In this document: piece by piece, positions 16,152 through 24,833 of the stretch | Position numbering within the stretch: position 1 is the first letter of the stretch | Layout: every line of letters starts with the position of its first letter | Origin: Runella slithyformis DSM 19594 | GTDB lineage: Bacteria; Bacteroidota; Bacteroidia; Cytophagales; Spirosomataceae | Direction: 5' to 3' | Assembly: GCF_000218895.1 (NCBI RefSeq) | Contig: NC_015703.1 | Location: forward strand, 5,779,001 to 5,843,000 | DNA: 64,000 nucleotides | Notes under the pieces: generated by a model | What the model saw: only the letters and a program-made list of their open reading frames with translations | Told to the model about the DNA's origin: nothing | Databases searched by the model: none | Position numbers and translations under genes: made by a program

Positions 16152-19091
16152 ATGAAAAAAACTACCCTGTCCCTTATTTTTCTTTTCACGACCCTTGTTC
16201 AGGTTGTGGCCCAACCCAAAGCCTACGAGTGGAAGACCGCCGACGCCGCAGGCTATCCTTACAGATACGTCACCAATGACCCCATGAAGGCCCGTTTTTA
16301 TACCCTGAAAAACGGATTAACGGTCATTTTGAGTGTCAACAAAAAAGAGCCGCGCATTTTTTCATTTATTGCCACCCGCGCCGGTTCCAACACCGATCCG
16401 AGAACCAATACAGGCCTGGCGCACTACCTGGAGCACATGCTCTTTAAAGGGACCGACAAATTCGGTACGCTGGATTGGGCCAAAGAAAAGCCCCTGCTCG
16501 ATCAGATTGACGCCCTGTATGAGAAGTATAACAAAACCACTGATACCACCGAGCGTAAAAAACTCTACCGGGAGATCGACCGCGTGTCGGGAGAAGCGGC
16601 CAAATTCGCCATTGCCAACGAGTACGACAAAATGATGGCTTCGATGGGCTCCCAAAATACCAACGCGTTTACTTCCTACGAAGTGACCGCCTACATGGAA
16701 GACCTGCCCGCCAATGCGCTCGACCGATATTTAGCGGTACAGGCCGAACGTTTTCGGCAACCCGTTCTGCGTATTTTTCACACGGAATTAGAGGCCGTAT
16801 ACGAAGAGAAGAACCGTTCGCTCGACAACGACCCCTGGAAAGTACAGGAAGCCCTGTACGCCGCGCTTTTTCCGACCCATAATTACGGACAGCAGACCAC
16901 GATAGGAACCATTGAACACCTCAAAAACCCGTCGTTGGTGGAGATTCGCAACTACTATAACAAGTACTATGTTCCCAATAATATGGCCGTGCTGCTCGTC
17001 GGTGATTTGAATCCCGATGAGGTTATCAAAAAAGTAGATGCTGCATTGGGCTACCTCCAATCCAAACCGGTAGAACAATACACTCCCGCCCCCGAAGCAC
17101 CGCTTACGGCCGTTCAGGTCAGAGAGGTCTACGGTCCCACGCCCGAAAACGTACGCATCGGTTTTCGTTTGCCGACGGCCGTCAATAACCTTAAAACGGG
17201 GGCCGTCATTACCATTTGCGACGAATTGATGTCCAACAGCGCCGCCGGGTTGATCGACCTGAACCTTAACAAGCAACAGAAAATTCTGGGAGGCAGCTCG
17301 ACCGTTGATTTCAATAAGGATTATTCGGTGTGGACCTTATCAGGTCGGCCCAAGCAGGGTCAGGCGTTGGAAGAAGTGAAGAATCTGCTGATCGGCGAAG
17401 TGCAAAAACTCAAAAAAGGCGATTTTGACGACAACGTTATTGCCTCCATCGTGAGTAATTATAAACTGAATGCCATCCGCCAACTTGAAAATAACTACAG
17501 CCGTATCAACCCATTGCTGGAGTCGTTCATCGCGTCCAAAGGGGAAGATTGGCACAATGAGGTAAAAAAACTCGATGCGCTGTCGACCGTCACCAAAGGC
17601 GACGTTGTAGCCTTTGCCAACGAGCACTTCAAAGACAACTATGTAGTGGTGTATAAGCACAAAGGGCCCGATAAGAACATCGTCAAAGTCGACAAGCCCG
17701 AGATCACGCCGGTCGAAGTGAATCGCGAAGCGCAATCGCCGTTTTTGTCGAAAGTGAATTCTTTGCCGATGGATGATATCAAACCCGTATGGCTGGATTA
17801 CCGGAAAGATTTTCAAAAAAGCAAAGCCGGTGCCGCCGAAGTTCTTTACGTTAAAAACACGGAGAATGAACTGTTTCGATTAGGGTATCGCTTTCCGATG
17901 GGTACCTACCACAACAAATTGCTGCCGATCGCCACGCAGTACTTACAGTTTTTGAGCACCGATAAATACAGCGCCGAACAGATCAGCAAAGAATTTTTCA
18001 ACCTGGCCTGTACCTATACCATCAATTCTTCCGGCGAATACACCACCGTACGCCTGTCGGGATTACAGGAAAATTTTGAGAAAGGAGCACGGTTACTGGA
18101 ACACCTGCTCAAAAACTGTAAAGCAAACGACGAAGCGCTCGAACAACTGAAAGGCAGACTCATGAAAGCCCGGGCCGATGCCAAGCTCAACAAAGGGGCC
18201 ATCATGCAGGGATTAATGAGCTATGCCCAATACGGCCCCAAAAATCCGTACAACAATCAATTGAGCGACAGCGAACTGAAAAACCTGACGTCGACCCAAT
18301 TGATCACGCTGCTGCACGATCTGTTTTCGTATCAACACCAAGTCATTTATTACGGACCGCAGCCATTGGCCGCTTTTACCGAAAAGATCAAAGCCGTCCA
18401 TCCGTTGGCCCAATTCAAACCCATACCTGCCCTTAATGATTTCAAACAGGTAGAGCAAACGGCTACTCAGGTACTTTTTGCGGATTATGACATGGTGCAG
18501 GCGGAGATCTCATGGGTGCGAAATACCGATCAATTCTCGCCCGCCCTTGCTCCTACCGTTGAGCTGTTCAACAATTATTTCGGCGGCGGTATGGCCTCGA
18601 TCGTGTTTCAAACCCTGCGGGAATCCAAAGCGTTGGCCTATTCTACCTACGCCTTTTACGGTGTTCCGCAGAAAAAAGACCAAAAGTATACGCTGACGGG
18701 CTACATCGGCAGTCAGGCAGATAAACTGAATGAGGCCATTGCGGGCATGAATGAATTATTAAATCAATTGCCGGAATCGGAAAAAATGCTCGAAACGGCC
18801 AAGGTAAGCATCAGGAAAAACTACCAAACCGACCGCATTTTGCAGGATGCCATCATTTATAATTACCTCAACGCGCAGGACCTGGGATTAACTACGGACG
18901 AACGTAAGTTGATCTATGAGCAATTGGATAAACTTACCTTCAAAGATTTACAGAAATTTTCAAGTACCAATCTGGCCAATAAGCCCTACACGTACTGCAT
19001 AGTGGCCTCGGAAAAAAGAATCAAATCAGACGATCTGAAAAAATACGGAGAAGTGAAAAAACTTTCGCTCGAAGAAATTTTCGGGTACTAA
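16152..19091 (+). CDS. Exported M16 family zinc metallopeptidase, full-length
   Basis: A 979-residue peptidase with an N-terminal signal peptide (KKTTLSLIFLFTTLVQVVAQ). The inverted zinc motif HXXEH is HYLEH at about residues 91-95, and the third ligand glutamate lies in ELEAVYEEKN about 75-100 residues later. A second, non-catalytic M16 half follows, with the Arg/Tyr-type substrate-binding region around ALAYSTYAFYG. Single-chain two-domain M16 enzymes degrade short peptides, probably in the periplasm. A second, distinct M16 gene lies at 31617. The gene is monocistronic and ends before a strong terminator. Confidence 0.93.
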   Translation: MKKTTLSLIFLFTTLVQVVAQPKAYEWKTADAAGYPYRYVTNDPMKARFYTLKNGLTVILSVNKKEPRIFSFIATRAGSNTDPRTNTGLAHYLEHMLFKGTDKFGTLDWAKEKPLLDQIDALYEKYNKTTDTTERKKLYREIDRVSGEAAKFAIANEYDKMMASMGSQNTNAFTSYEVTAYMEDLPANALDRYLAVQAERFRQPVLRIFHTELEAVYEEKNRSLDNDPWKVQEALYAALFPTHNYGQQTTIGTIEHLKNPSLVEIRNYYNKYYVPNNMAVLLVGDLNPDEVIKKVDAALGYLQSKPVEQYTPAPEAPLTAVQVREVYGPTPENVRIGFRLPTAVNNLKTGAVITICDELMSNSAAGLIDLNLNKQQKILGGSSTVDFNKDYSVWTLSGRPKQGQALEEVKNLLIGEVQKLKKGDFDDNVIASIVSNYKLNAIRQLENNYSRINPLLESFIASKGEDWHNEVKKLDALSTVTKGDVVAFANEHFKDNYVVVYKHKGPDKNIVKVDKPEITPVEVNREAQSPFLSKVNSLPMDDIKPVWLDYRKDFQKSKAGAAEVLYVKNTENELFRLGYRFPMGTYHNKLLPIATQYLQFLSTDKYSAEQISKEFFNLACTYTINSSGEYTTVRLSGLQENFEKGARLLEHLLKNCKANDEALEQLKGRLMKARADAKLNKGAIMQGLMSYAQYGPKNPYNNQLSDSELKNLTSTQLITLLHDLFSYQHQVIYYGPQPLAAFTEKIKAVHPLAQFKPIPALNDFKQVEQTATQVLFADYDMVQAEISWVRNTDQFSPALAPTVELFNNYFGGGMASIVFQTLRESKALAYSTYAFYGVPQKKDQKYTLTGYIGSQADKLNEAIAGMNELLNQLPESEKMLETAKVSIRKNYQTDRILQDAIIYNYLNAQDLGLTTDERKLIYEQLDKLTFKDLQKFSSTNLANKPYTYCIVASEKRIKSDDLKKYGEVKKLSLEEIFGY

Positions 19092-19110
19092 ATTCGGCAA
19101 GTATAAGGTG

Positions 19111-19142
19111 GCGTCGGTTGTAAGCAACCGACGCTTTTTTTT
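19111..19142 (+). terminator. Intrinsic terminator of the M16 gene
   Basis: Perfect 10-bp stem GCGTCGGTTG (19111-19120), loop TAAG, CAACCGACGC (19125-19134), then eight T. Confidence 0.9.
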
Positions 19143-19896
19143 ACAGTTGATTCAACACCCTCAACCCTGCTTTTTCATAAGCTTGGAGCAGGAGTTTCGA
19201 CTGCTCATCCGTAACCAATACATCTACCAATGAAAGCGGGGCAAAGGTCAGGTAACGGTTTCGGCCCAGCTTGGAAGAGTCACACAACAGGTAGGTGACG
19301 CGGGCATTCGAGGCCATCGCTTTGGTCATTTCCGCTTCCTTTTCACTCGCGGCACTCAGTCCGGTATCGGGCGAAATACCGTCTGTGCCCAAAAACGCTT
19401 TGGTGGCGCGGTAGCGTTGAATGTGTTCCGCGGCAATAATGCCGTGTACTGCCTGACGCTCACTGTCCAACTCTCCCCCGATCAAATTGATGGCCACCTC
19501 CGTATTCATTAATTCATACACGACAGGCAGTGAATTGGTGATGACCTTGATTCTTTTGTTTTTGAGAAACGGACACAGTCGAAAAACAGTACTGCCGCAA
19601 TCCATAAAAATGACGTCTCCGTCGTGGATCTCGGCCGCCGCCAGGCGACAGATATACTCTTTTTTGTCGGCATTGACCCCTGATTTTTGCGCAAAACTGA
19701 CCGGCTGATTCACGAGGCTCAATTTCATGGCTCCGCCGTGGGTGCGGTAAATAAGGCCGTCGGCCGCCATTTGCCCCAAATCCCGCCGAATCGTAATCTC
19801 CGACGTATCAATCAGTTGTGCCAATTCTTTTACTTCCGCTTCGCCTTTTTCCTCCACGATTTTTAAAATGATTTGCTTTCTGCTTTGATAACTCAT
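19141..19896 (-). CDS. DeoR/GlpR family transcriptional regulator
   Basis: A 251-residue regulator. The N-terminus MSYQSRKQIILKIVEEKG is the start of a DeoR helix-turn-helix domain, with recognition region DTSEITIRRDLGQMAADG and the family hallmark YRTHGGA. The C-terminal DeoRC sugar-phosphate sensor domain contains FMDCGSTVFRL, NLIGGELD, FLGTDGIS and CDSSKLGR. Family members repress sugar catabolic genes and are released by a phosphorylated sugar. The open frame reaches 19935, but the ATG at 19896 matches the family start. It is divergent from the NUDIX gene (62 bases apart), which it may control. Effector unknown. Confidence 0.92.
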   Translation of the reverse strand: MSYQSRKQIILKIVEEKGEAEVKELAQLIDTSEITIRRDLGQMAADGLIYRTHGGAMKLSLVNQPVSFAQKSGVNADKKEYICRLAAAEIHDGDVIFMDCGSTVFRLCPFLKNKRIKVITNSLPVVYELMNTEVAINLIGGELDSERQAVHGIIAAEHIQRYRATKAFLGTDGISPDTGLSAASEKEAEMTKAMASNARVTYLLCDSSKLGRNRYLTFAPLSLVDVLVTDEQSKLLLQAYEKAGLRVLNQL

Positions 19897-19958
19897 CGTA
19901 ACTTCTTTATTTTGTTCAAAATTAATCAAATTCAATCATATTCAATCATTTATTGGCC

Positions 19959-20540
19959 ATGAATAATCCTAACGTTAAGATCATTGAAGAAAAACTCCTT
20001 TCCGACAATTGGTATACGCTTAAAAAGATCACTTTTGACTATCAAAACCCTGCGGGGCAATGGACGCGGCAATCGAGGGAGGCTTATGACCGAGGCAACG
20101 GAGCCACCATTCTGCTCTACAACCGCGAACATCAAACGGTGATCCTTACCCAACAATTCAGAATGCCGACCTACCTCAACGGCAATGCCACAGGTATGAT
20201 GATCGAAACCTGCGCGGGCCTGCTCGACAAAGATAACGCCGAAGAGTGTATTCGAAGAGAAACCGAAGAGGAAACGGGCTACCGCATCACCGACGTCAAA
20301 AAAGTGTTTGAAGCCTACATGTCGCCCGGCTCCGTGACCGAAATCCTGTACTTCTTCGTGGCCGAATACCACAAAGACATGAAGGTCAGCGAAGGCGGTG
20401 GGGCTGAGCACGAGCAGGAGAACATTCAGGTACTCGAACTGCCATTTGCACAGGCCCTTCAAATGATGGCAACCGGCGAGATCAAAGACGGAAAAACGAT
20501 CATGCTTTTGCAATACGCCCAACTTCACGGGCTTTTATAA
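19959..20540 (+). CDS. nudK: NUDIX hydrolase, GDP-mannose pyrophosphatase NudK-like
   Basis: A 193-residue NUDIX enzyme. The Nudix box reads [22 protein letters not shown], with the catalytic REXXEE motif as RRETEEETG, at about residues 85-107. [11 protein letters not shown] before the box and [19 protein letters not shown] after it are typical of NudK, which cleaves GDP-mannose to GMP and mannose 1-phosphate, and of related ADP-sugar pyrophosphatases. The start is the ATG at 19959; a TTG six bases upstream is less likely. It overlaps nothing and is divergent from the DeoR regulator. Confidence 0.88.
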   Translation: MNNPNVKIIEEKLLSDNWYTLKKITFDYQNPAGQWTRQSREAYDRGNGATILLYNREHQTVILTQQFRMPTYLNGNATGMMIETCAGLLDKDNAEECIRRETEEETGYRITDVKKVFEAYMSPGSVTEILYFFVAEYHKDMKVSEGGGAEHEQENIQVLELPFAQALQMMATGEIKDGKTIMLLQYAQLHGLL

Positions 20541-20546
20541 ACCTCG

Positions 20547-21386
20547 TCAGGGTCGATGATACAGCGCCAACCCGGCAATGGGTGTTTCCATGATGTGCCC
20601 CACCACAATGCCTTTTTCGACGGCGGCCCGGCGCAGAATATCGCTGTAATAAAACGCAACCGATCCCACAAAATGCACTTTATACTTTTGATAATCAGGC
20701 AATTTACACACATACTTGGTCAAGAATTCACTGAACGCGTCATACACCAACATATACGCAAACGGGTGGCTGCGGTTATCAAACAGAAACTTGGAAAACG
20801 TGGCAAAATAGCGATTCGGGAAGGGCTTTTTGTACGCGTTTTCCAATACGATCTCCCGATTCAGTCCGTAGCGCTTGGCAAATTTCTCCGCCAGGTCTTC
20901 GGGCATTTCTTTGTGCAAAAAGGCCGTTACGAGGGTTTTGCCCAAGTAGCCGCCGCTGCCTTCATCGCCGAGCCAAAAACCCAACGAAGGAATCTTATCG
21001 GCAATGTTCTGCCCATCGTACAGGCAATTGTTGGAGCCCGTTCCCAAAATGCAGGCAATGCCCGGGTCGTGGCCGCAGAGTCCGCGTGCTGCCCCCAGCA
21101 TGTCGCTGTCTACCTCGATGGTATGGGCCGTCGGAAAAACAGCCTGCAATCCGCGTCGTACAATGGCACAGGGCTCTTCTCCCGCGCAGCCGGTCCCGTA
21201 GAAATGAATCTCGGTGACTTCGCCTTCAACCGCAGGCAGTAAATGTTGGGTCAATTCGGCCGCAATGGATTCGGAGGTTTGGTAGTAAGGGCTCAATCCA
21301 ATCGTTTTTGCCTGCCGGATGCCTCCCTGAGGATTGATGATGCGCCAATCGGTTTTGGTCGCGCCGCTGTCTGCTATTAAAATCAT
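20547..21386 (-). CDS. BadF/BadG-type ATPase, N-acetylglucosamine kinase-like
   Basis: A 279-residue ASKHA-fold kinase. The phosphate 1 motif LIADSGATKTDWR is at the N-terminus, and ACILGTGSNNCLYDG (phosphate 2) and LGDEGSGGYLGK follow; these match the N-acetylglucosamine kinase/BadF family that phosphorylates amino sugars released from cell walls or chitin. Its ATG overlaps the stop of the toxin gene by one base (TAATG), so it is translationally coupled to the toxin-antitoxin pair, an unusual arrangement. It converges with nudK, six bases away. Sugar substrate is inferred. Confidence 0.85.
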   Translation of the reverse strand: MILIADSGATKTDWRIINPQGGIRQAKTIGLSPYYQTSESIAAELTQHLLPAVEGEVTEIHFYGTGCAGEEPCAIVRRGLQAVFPTAHTIEVDSDMLGAARGLCGHDPGIACILGTGSNNCLYDGQNIADKIPSLGFWLGDEGSGGYLGKTLVTAFLHKEMPEDLAEKFAKRYGLNREIVLENAYKKPFPNRYFATFSKFLFDNRSHPFAYMLVYDAFSEFLTKYVCKLPDYQKYKVHFVGSVAFYYSDILRRAAVEKGIVVGHIMETPIAGLALYHRP

Positions 21387-21718
21387 TAAATCAAGTCGTT
21401 TTCCTTCAAAAGTTGTTTTAATAAAGCGTCTTCGATGTCTTCCTGCTCAGATTTATCGTAAATCGAAAGTAAAATCACCCTTTCCGCAGTCACTTTCACG
21501 CAGGAAATAATTCGCCCACCGCCCGATTTGCCTTTCCCTTTGGAAGCAATAGCAATCCTGATTTTATAACAATCCCTACCCAATGGTTCACCTTGAAAAG
21601 GATTGCTTTGCAGTAATTCTCCTAATTCATACACTTCACTTTTCAGCGAAGCGTACTTTTTAGACAGTCGCTTTAATTCACGATCAAAGGAGCTGATAGT
21701 CTCAACACTATAACTCAT
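21386..21718 (-). CDS. RelE/ParE-family toxin
   Basis: A 110-residue protein with the RelE/ParE fold pattern: SFDRELKRLSKKY at the N-terminus, a helix pair, ESL-like loop NPFQGEPLGRDCYKIRIAI, the basic strand SGGGRIISCVKV and the terminal VILLSIYDKSEQ. RelE-type members cut mRNA on the ribosome and ParE-type members poison gyrase; the sequence alone does not separate them. It overlaps the 3' end of the upstream antitoxin gene by 11 bases, the typical TA layout, and its own stop overlaps the kinase start. Confidence 0.85.
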   Translation of the reverse strand: MSYSVETISSFDRELKRLSKKYASLKSEVYELGELLQSNPFQGEPLGRDCYKIRIAIASKGKGKSGGGRIISCVKVTAERVILLSIYDKSEQEDIEDALLKQLLKENDLI

Positions 21719-21938
21719 CTAAAACTTGCTTAAGCGAGCGTGTCTTCATTTTACCATCTTCTACCTGTTTCAACTCCTCAAATCCCTGCTTAATATTTTT
21801 CCACGTTTTTTTTTGTGAAGGCGTAAGTTGTGCCTCAAGCGGGGATTCCTGCTTCACTTTCACAAATTTAAGATTACGAACCAACTGCATAAAAAATTCG
21901 TATTGTTGGTCAGGTACTTGAATGGTTATTTGACGCAT
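21708..21938 (-). CDS. Antitoxin partner of the RelE/ParE toxin
   Basis: A 76-residue protein starting MRQITIQVPDQQYEFFMQLVRNL, a short beta strand and helix like those of many Bacteroidota antitoxins, followed by a charged, probably disordered tail (KMKTRSLKQVLDEL) that would wrap the toxin. It is the first gene of a three-gene unit with toxin and kinase and overlaps the toxin by 11 bases. Assigned mainly by position and size. Confidence 0.8.
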   Translation of the reverse strand: MRQITIQVPDQQYEFFMQLVRNLKFVKVKQESPLEAQLTPSQKKTWKNIKQGFEELKQVEDGKMKTRSLKQVLDEL

Positions 21939-21991
21939 AGCCGTAAGTGTTTCGACAAAGTTAGGTAATTTCGCCTTTTCGTTTAGATTAT

Positions 21992-22708
21992 ATGAACACC
22001 GTCCTCAATAAAAAAGTCCGTTTTGAAGCATTAGGCTTGGTAGATTACCAACAGGCATGGGACTATCAGGAAAAGCTTTTGGCTGAAAATGTGGCGCTTA
22101 AAGCCCAAAATCGAACCCTGGCTCCCGAGCAACAACAAAATACAACCAACCATTTACTCTTCTGTCAGCATCCGCACGTCTACACCTTGGGCAAAAGCGG
22201 ACATCCCGACAATTTATTGGTCAATGATACACAATTGGCTGACATTCAGGCCACCTACTATAAGATCAACCGCGGCGGCGATATCACCTACCACGGCCCG
22301 GGCCAATTGGTCGGCTACCCGATACTGGACTTGGAAAACTTTTTCACCGACATTCATCGCTACATGCGCACGCTGGAGGAAGCCATCATATTGACTTGCG
22401 CCGATTATGGTCTGTCGGCCGGGCGCATCGACGGCCTGACGGGCGTATGGCTGGATTTTGAAACCCTGCAACATCCGCGCAAGATCTGCGCGATGGGCGT
22501 CAAATGTAGCCGCTGGGTCACGATGCACGGTTTTGCGTTCAATGTCAACACCGACTTATCGTATTTTGGGCACATCGTCCCCTGCGGCATCACCGACAAA
22601 GCCGTCACTTCATTGCAGCAGGAACTCGGCCGCGAACTCCCGATGGAGGAAGTGGAAGAAAAAGTAAAAGGACATTTGGCGGAGTTGTTTGGGATGGAGT
22701 GGGTGTAA
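21992..22708 (+). CDS. lipB: Octanoyl-[ACP]:protein N-octanoyltransferase LipB
   Basis: A 238-residue enzyme that moves octanoyl from acyl carrier protein to lipoyl domains, the first step of lipoate synthesis. Conserved blocks are present: TLGKSGHPDNLL, INRGGDITYHGPGQLVGYPI, RIDGLTGVW, KICAMGVKCSRWVTMHGFAFN with the catalytic lysine, and the catalytic cysteine in IVPCGI. Length and order match the family. The gene is divergent from the TA operon (53 bases) and upstream of recQ, from which it is separated by a hairpin repeat. Confidence 0.96.
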   Translation: MNTVLNKKVRFEALGLVDYQQAWDYQEKLLAENVALKAQNRTLAPEQQQNTTNHLLFCQHPHVYTLGKSGHPDNLLVNDTQLADIQATYYKINRGGDITYHGPGQLVGYPILDLENFFTDIHRYMRTLEEAIILTCADYGLSAGRIDGLTGVWLDFETLQHPRKICAMGVKCSRWVTMHGFAFNVNTDLSYFGHIVPCGITDKAVTSLQQELGRELPMEEVEEKVKGHLAELFGMEWV

Positions 22709-22745
22709 TGAATGCCGTTTTCAGGGATTCTGTAGACAGAAAAAA

Positions 22746-22769
22746 CTTGGTGGTGACAACACCGCCAAG
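22746..22769. repeat. REP-like hairpin after lipB
   Basis: Stem CTTGGTGGTG, loop ACAA, CACCGCCAAG (one G-T wobble). It belongs to a loose family of TTGG-N5-loop hairpins also seen at 40537-40560 and 53695-53920, and may act as lipB terminator. Confidence 0.55.
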
Positions 22770-22808
22770 GGCTGAACACTATAAAATTTTATTTACTTCC
22801 CCAACCAT

Positions 22809-22816
22809 TACCTTTG
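22809..22816 (+). promoter_or_regulatory. Candidate Bacteroidota -7 box before recQ
   Basis: TACCTTTG at 22809-22816 matches the TAnnTTTG -7 element used by the Bacteroidota primary sigma factor, 21 bases before the recQ ATG. No clear -33 TTTG was seen. Confidence 0.35.
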
Positions 22817-22837
22817 CGCTTTATTTGAGTACCGTCC

Positions 22838-24739
22838 ATGATTCACGAGATTCTTAAACAATATTGGGGATACGATCAGTTTCGACCTTTACAGGAAGAG
22901 ATCATTCAGTCTGTGCTGGCCAAGCGCGATACCTTGGCCCTGTTGCCCACGGGCGGCGGTAAGTCGCTGTGCTTTCAGATTCCCGCTCTGGCCCTGGAAG
23001 GGGTCTGCATCGTGGTGACGCCGCTGATTGCCCTCATGAAAGACCAGGTGGAGCAACTACGCCGACGACACATCATGGCCGCGGCCATTTACTCGGGCAT
23101 GAACTGGCACGAGATCGACATCGTGCTCGACAACTGCATCCACGGCACTACCAAGTTTCTGTATGTTTCTCCCGAGCGCCTCCGCACGGATATTTTTTTG
23201 GCGCGAGCCAAGATGATGAAGATCAACCTGCTCGCCATCGACGAAGCCCACTGTATCTCACAGTGGGGCTATGATTTTCGTCCTTCGTACCTGCAAATCG
23301 CCGAGTTTCACGCCCTGATTCCCGGCGTGCCCATCATCGCCCTGACGGCCTCAGCCACCGAACCGGTGAAGCTCGACATTTGCGAAAAGCTGCAAATGCG
23401 CGAACCCGCCGTTTTTCAGGCCACGTTTGCGCGTTCCAATCTATCGTATTCGGCTTTTTTTGAAGAAAACAAAGACTCCCGTCTCGTTCGGATCTTGCAG
23501 AATGTGCCCGGTTCGGCCATTATTTACGTGCGCAACCGCCGACGGACCAAAGAAGTAGCCGATTGGCTCAACCGACAGGGCATTCGGTCGGAATTTTACC
23601 ACGCCGGCATCCCGACCAAACAGCGCGGCGAAAAACAGGAAGCCTGGCTGCGCAACCGCGTGCGGGTCATGGTGGCGACCAATGCCTTCGGAATGGGCAT
23701 CGACAAGCCCGACGTCCGCACCGTGATTCACATCGACCTGCCCGACAACCTCGAAGCCTATTATCAGGAAGCGGGCCGCGCCGGGCGCGATGGGCTCAAA
23801 GCCTACGCCGTGGCGCTGTACTCGCCCAAAGACCTGAACGAGCTCGTGCGCAATGTCGAGCAGAAATACCCGCCCATTGAGCTGGTTCGGCGCGTGTATC
23901 AGGCCTTGGCCAATTTTTACCGCGTGCCCGTAGGCGGCGGTGAACTGGAATATTTTGACTTTGACTTGCAGGATTTTACCGGAACGTTCGGCTTGCCCGC
24001 TTCCGAAACCCACTACGCCATCAAACTGCTGGAAGAAGAAGGGTTCCTGCAACTGAGCGACGCCTACAACAGCTCCTCCAAAATTCATATTGTGGTCGAC
24101 AACCGTGCCCTGTACGACCTTCAGCTCAAATATCCGCAATACGACAGTTTCATCAAATTACTGCTGCGCATGTACGGCGGCGAGATATTTACGCAGTTTG
24201 TCCACATCTCCGAAACCGTCATCGGCCAGAAGCATTACACCATGGAAGCCGACGTGGTGAAGATGTTGCAGAGCCTGCATGACTTGGGCGTGCTGGTCTA
24301 TGAAAAGCAAAAAGACAAGCCTCAGCTTAGTTTTCTGACGCCCCGTTATGATGCCGAACTGATGCCCATCAACGCGTTGGCGATCCGTGAAAAACACCAA
24401 GCCGATCTAAAGCGCATCGAAGCCGTTTCCCATTATGTGCAGCATTCTACGCGCTGTCGTACTCAATTGCTCCAGCAGTATTTTGGGGAACAGACCGACG
24501 AGCGCTGCGGGATTTGCGATAATTGTCTGTCAAAAAAGAAAAAAACACCCTCCAATCCCGAAAACGGGAAGCTGAAAGCCGAGATCCTGCGGCTGCTGAA
24601 GCTAAGCCCGCTGACACCTCAGCAGCTGGTGGCGTCGTTTGGCATTAAAAACGAACAGGCCGCCATTGATACCATTCGGGAACTATTAGAGGAGGAAGTG
24701 GTTCTTTATGAAGGAGAAGGGACGTTGCGACTGCGTTGA
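22838..24739 (+). CDS. recQ: RecQ family ATP-dependent DNA helicase
   Basis: A 633-residue 3'-5' superfamily 2 helicase. Motif 0 FRPLQEEII (about 15-23), Walker A PTGGGKS (37-43), motif II DEAH (133-136) followed by CISQWGYDFRPSY, motif V NAFGMGIDKPDVR and motif VI QEAGRAGRDG are all visible. A RecQ-specific zinc region (CRTQLLQQYF ... RCGICDNC, about 530-555) and a winged-helix follow; no HRDC domain is evident, so it is a shorter RecQ form common in Bacteroidota. It acts in recombination and fork repair. The smr-domain gene follows 94 bases downstream. Confidence 0.95.
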   Translation: MIHEILKQYWGYDQFRPLQEEIIQSVLAKRDTLALLPTGGGKSLCFQIPALALEGVCIVVTPLIALMKDQVEQLRRRHIMAAAIYSGMNWHEIDIVLDNCIHGTTKFLYVSPERLRTDIFLARAKMMKINLLAIDEAHCISQWGYDFRPSYLQIAEFHALIPGVPIIALTASATEPVKLDICEKLQMREPAVFQATFARSNLSYSAFFEENKDSRLVRILQNVPGSAIIYVRNRRRTKEVADWLNRQGIRSEFYHAGIPTKQRGEKQEAWLRNRVRVMVATNAFGMGIDKPDVRTVIHIDLPDNLEAYYQEAGRAGRDGLKAYAVALYSPKDLNELVRNVEQKYPPIELVRRVYQALANFYRVPVGGGELEYFDFDLQDFTGTFGLPASETHYAIKLLEEEGFLQLSDAYNSSSKIHIVVDNRALYDLQLKYPQYDSFIKLLLRMYGGEIFTQFVHISETVIGQKHYTMEADVVKMLQSLHDLGVLVYEKQKDKPQLSFLTPRYDAELMPINALAIREKHQADLKRIEAVSHYVQHSTRCRTQLLQQYFGEQTDERCGICDNCLSKKKKTPSNPENGKLKAEILRLLKLSPLTPQQLVASFGIKNEQAAIDTIRELLEEEVVLYEGEGTLRLR

Positions 24740-24750
24740 CAGAGCATATT

Positions 24751-24777
24751 CACGCAAAGACGCAGAGCAGCAAAGAC
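24751..24777. repeat. CGCAAAG-type dispersed repeat
   Basis: CACGCAAAGACGCAGAG followed by CAGCAAAG between recQ and the smr gene; related tracts are at 25821-25890 and 51360-51427. Confidence 0.5.
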
Positions 24778-24833
24778 TTTTCCTGTCAGATACCTCCATA
24801 AAACTTTATAGAAATAATACGTACCATACCCAA

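Noticed and set aside
24708..24833. N-terminal extension of the smr gene overlapping recQ
   Set aside because: The extra 42 codons cover the recQ end and a non-coding repeat; the DUF2027 domain begins at the ATG at 24834.
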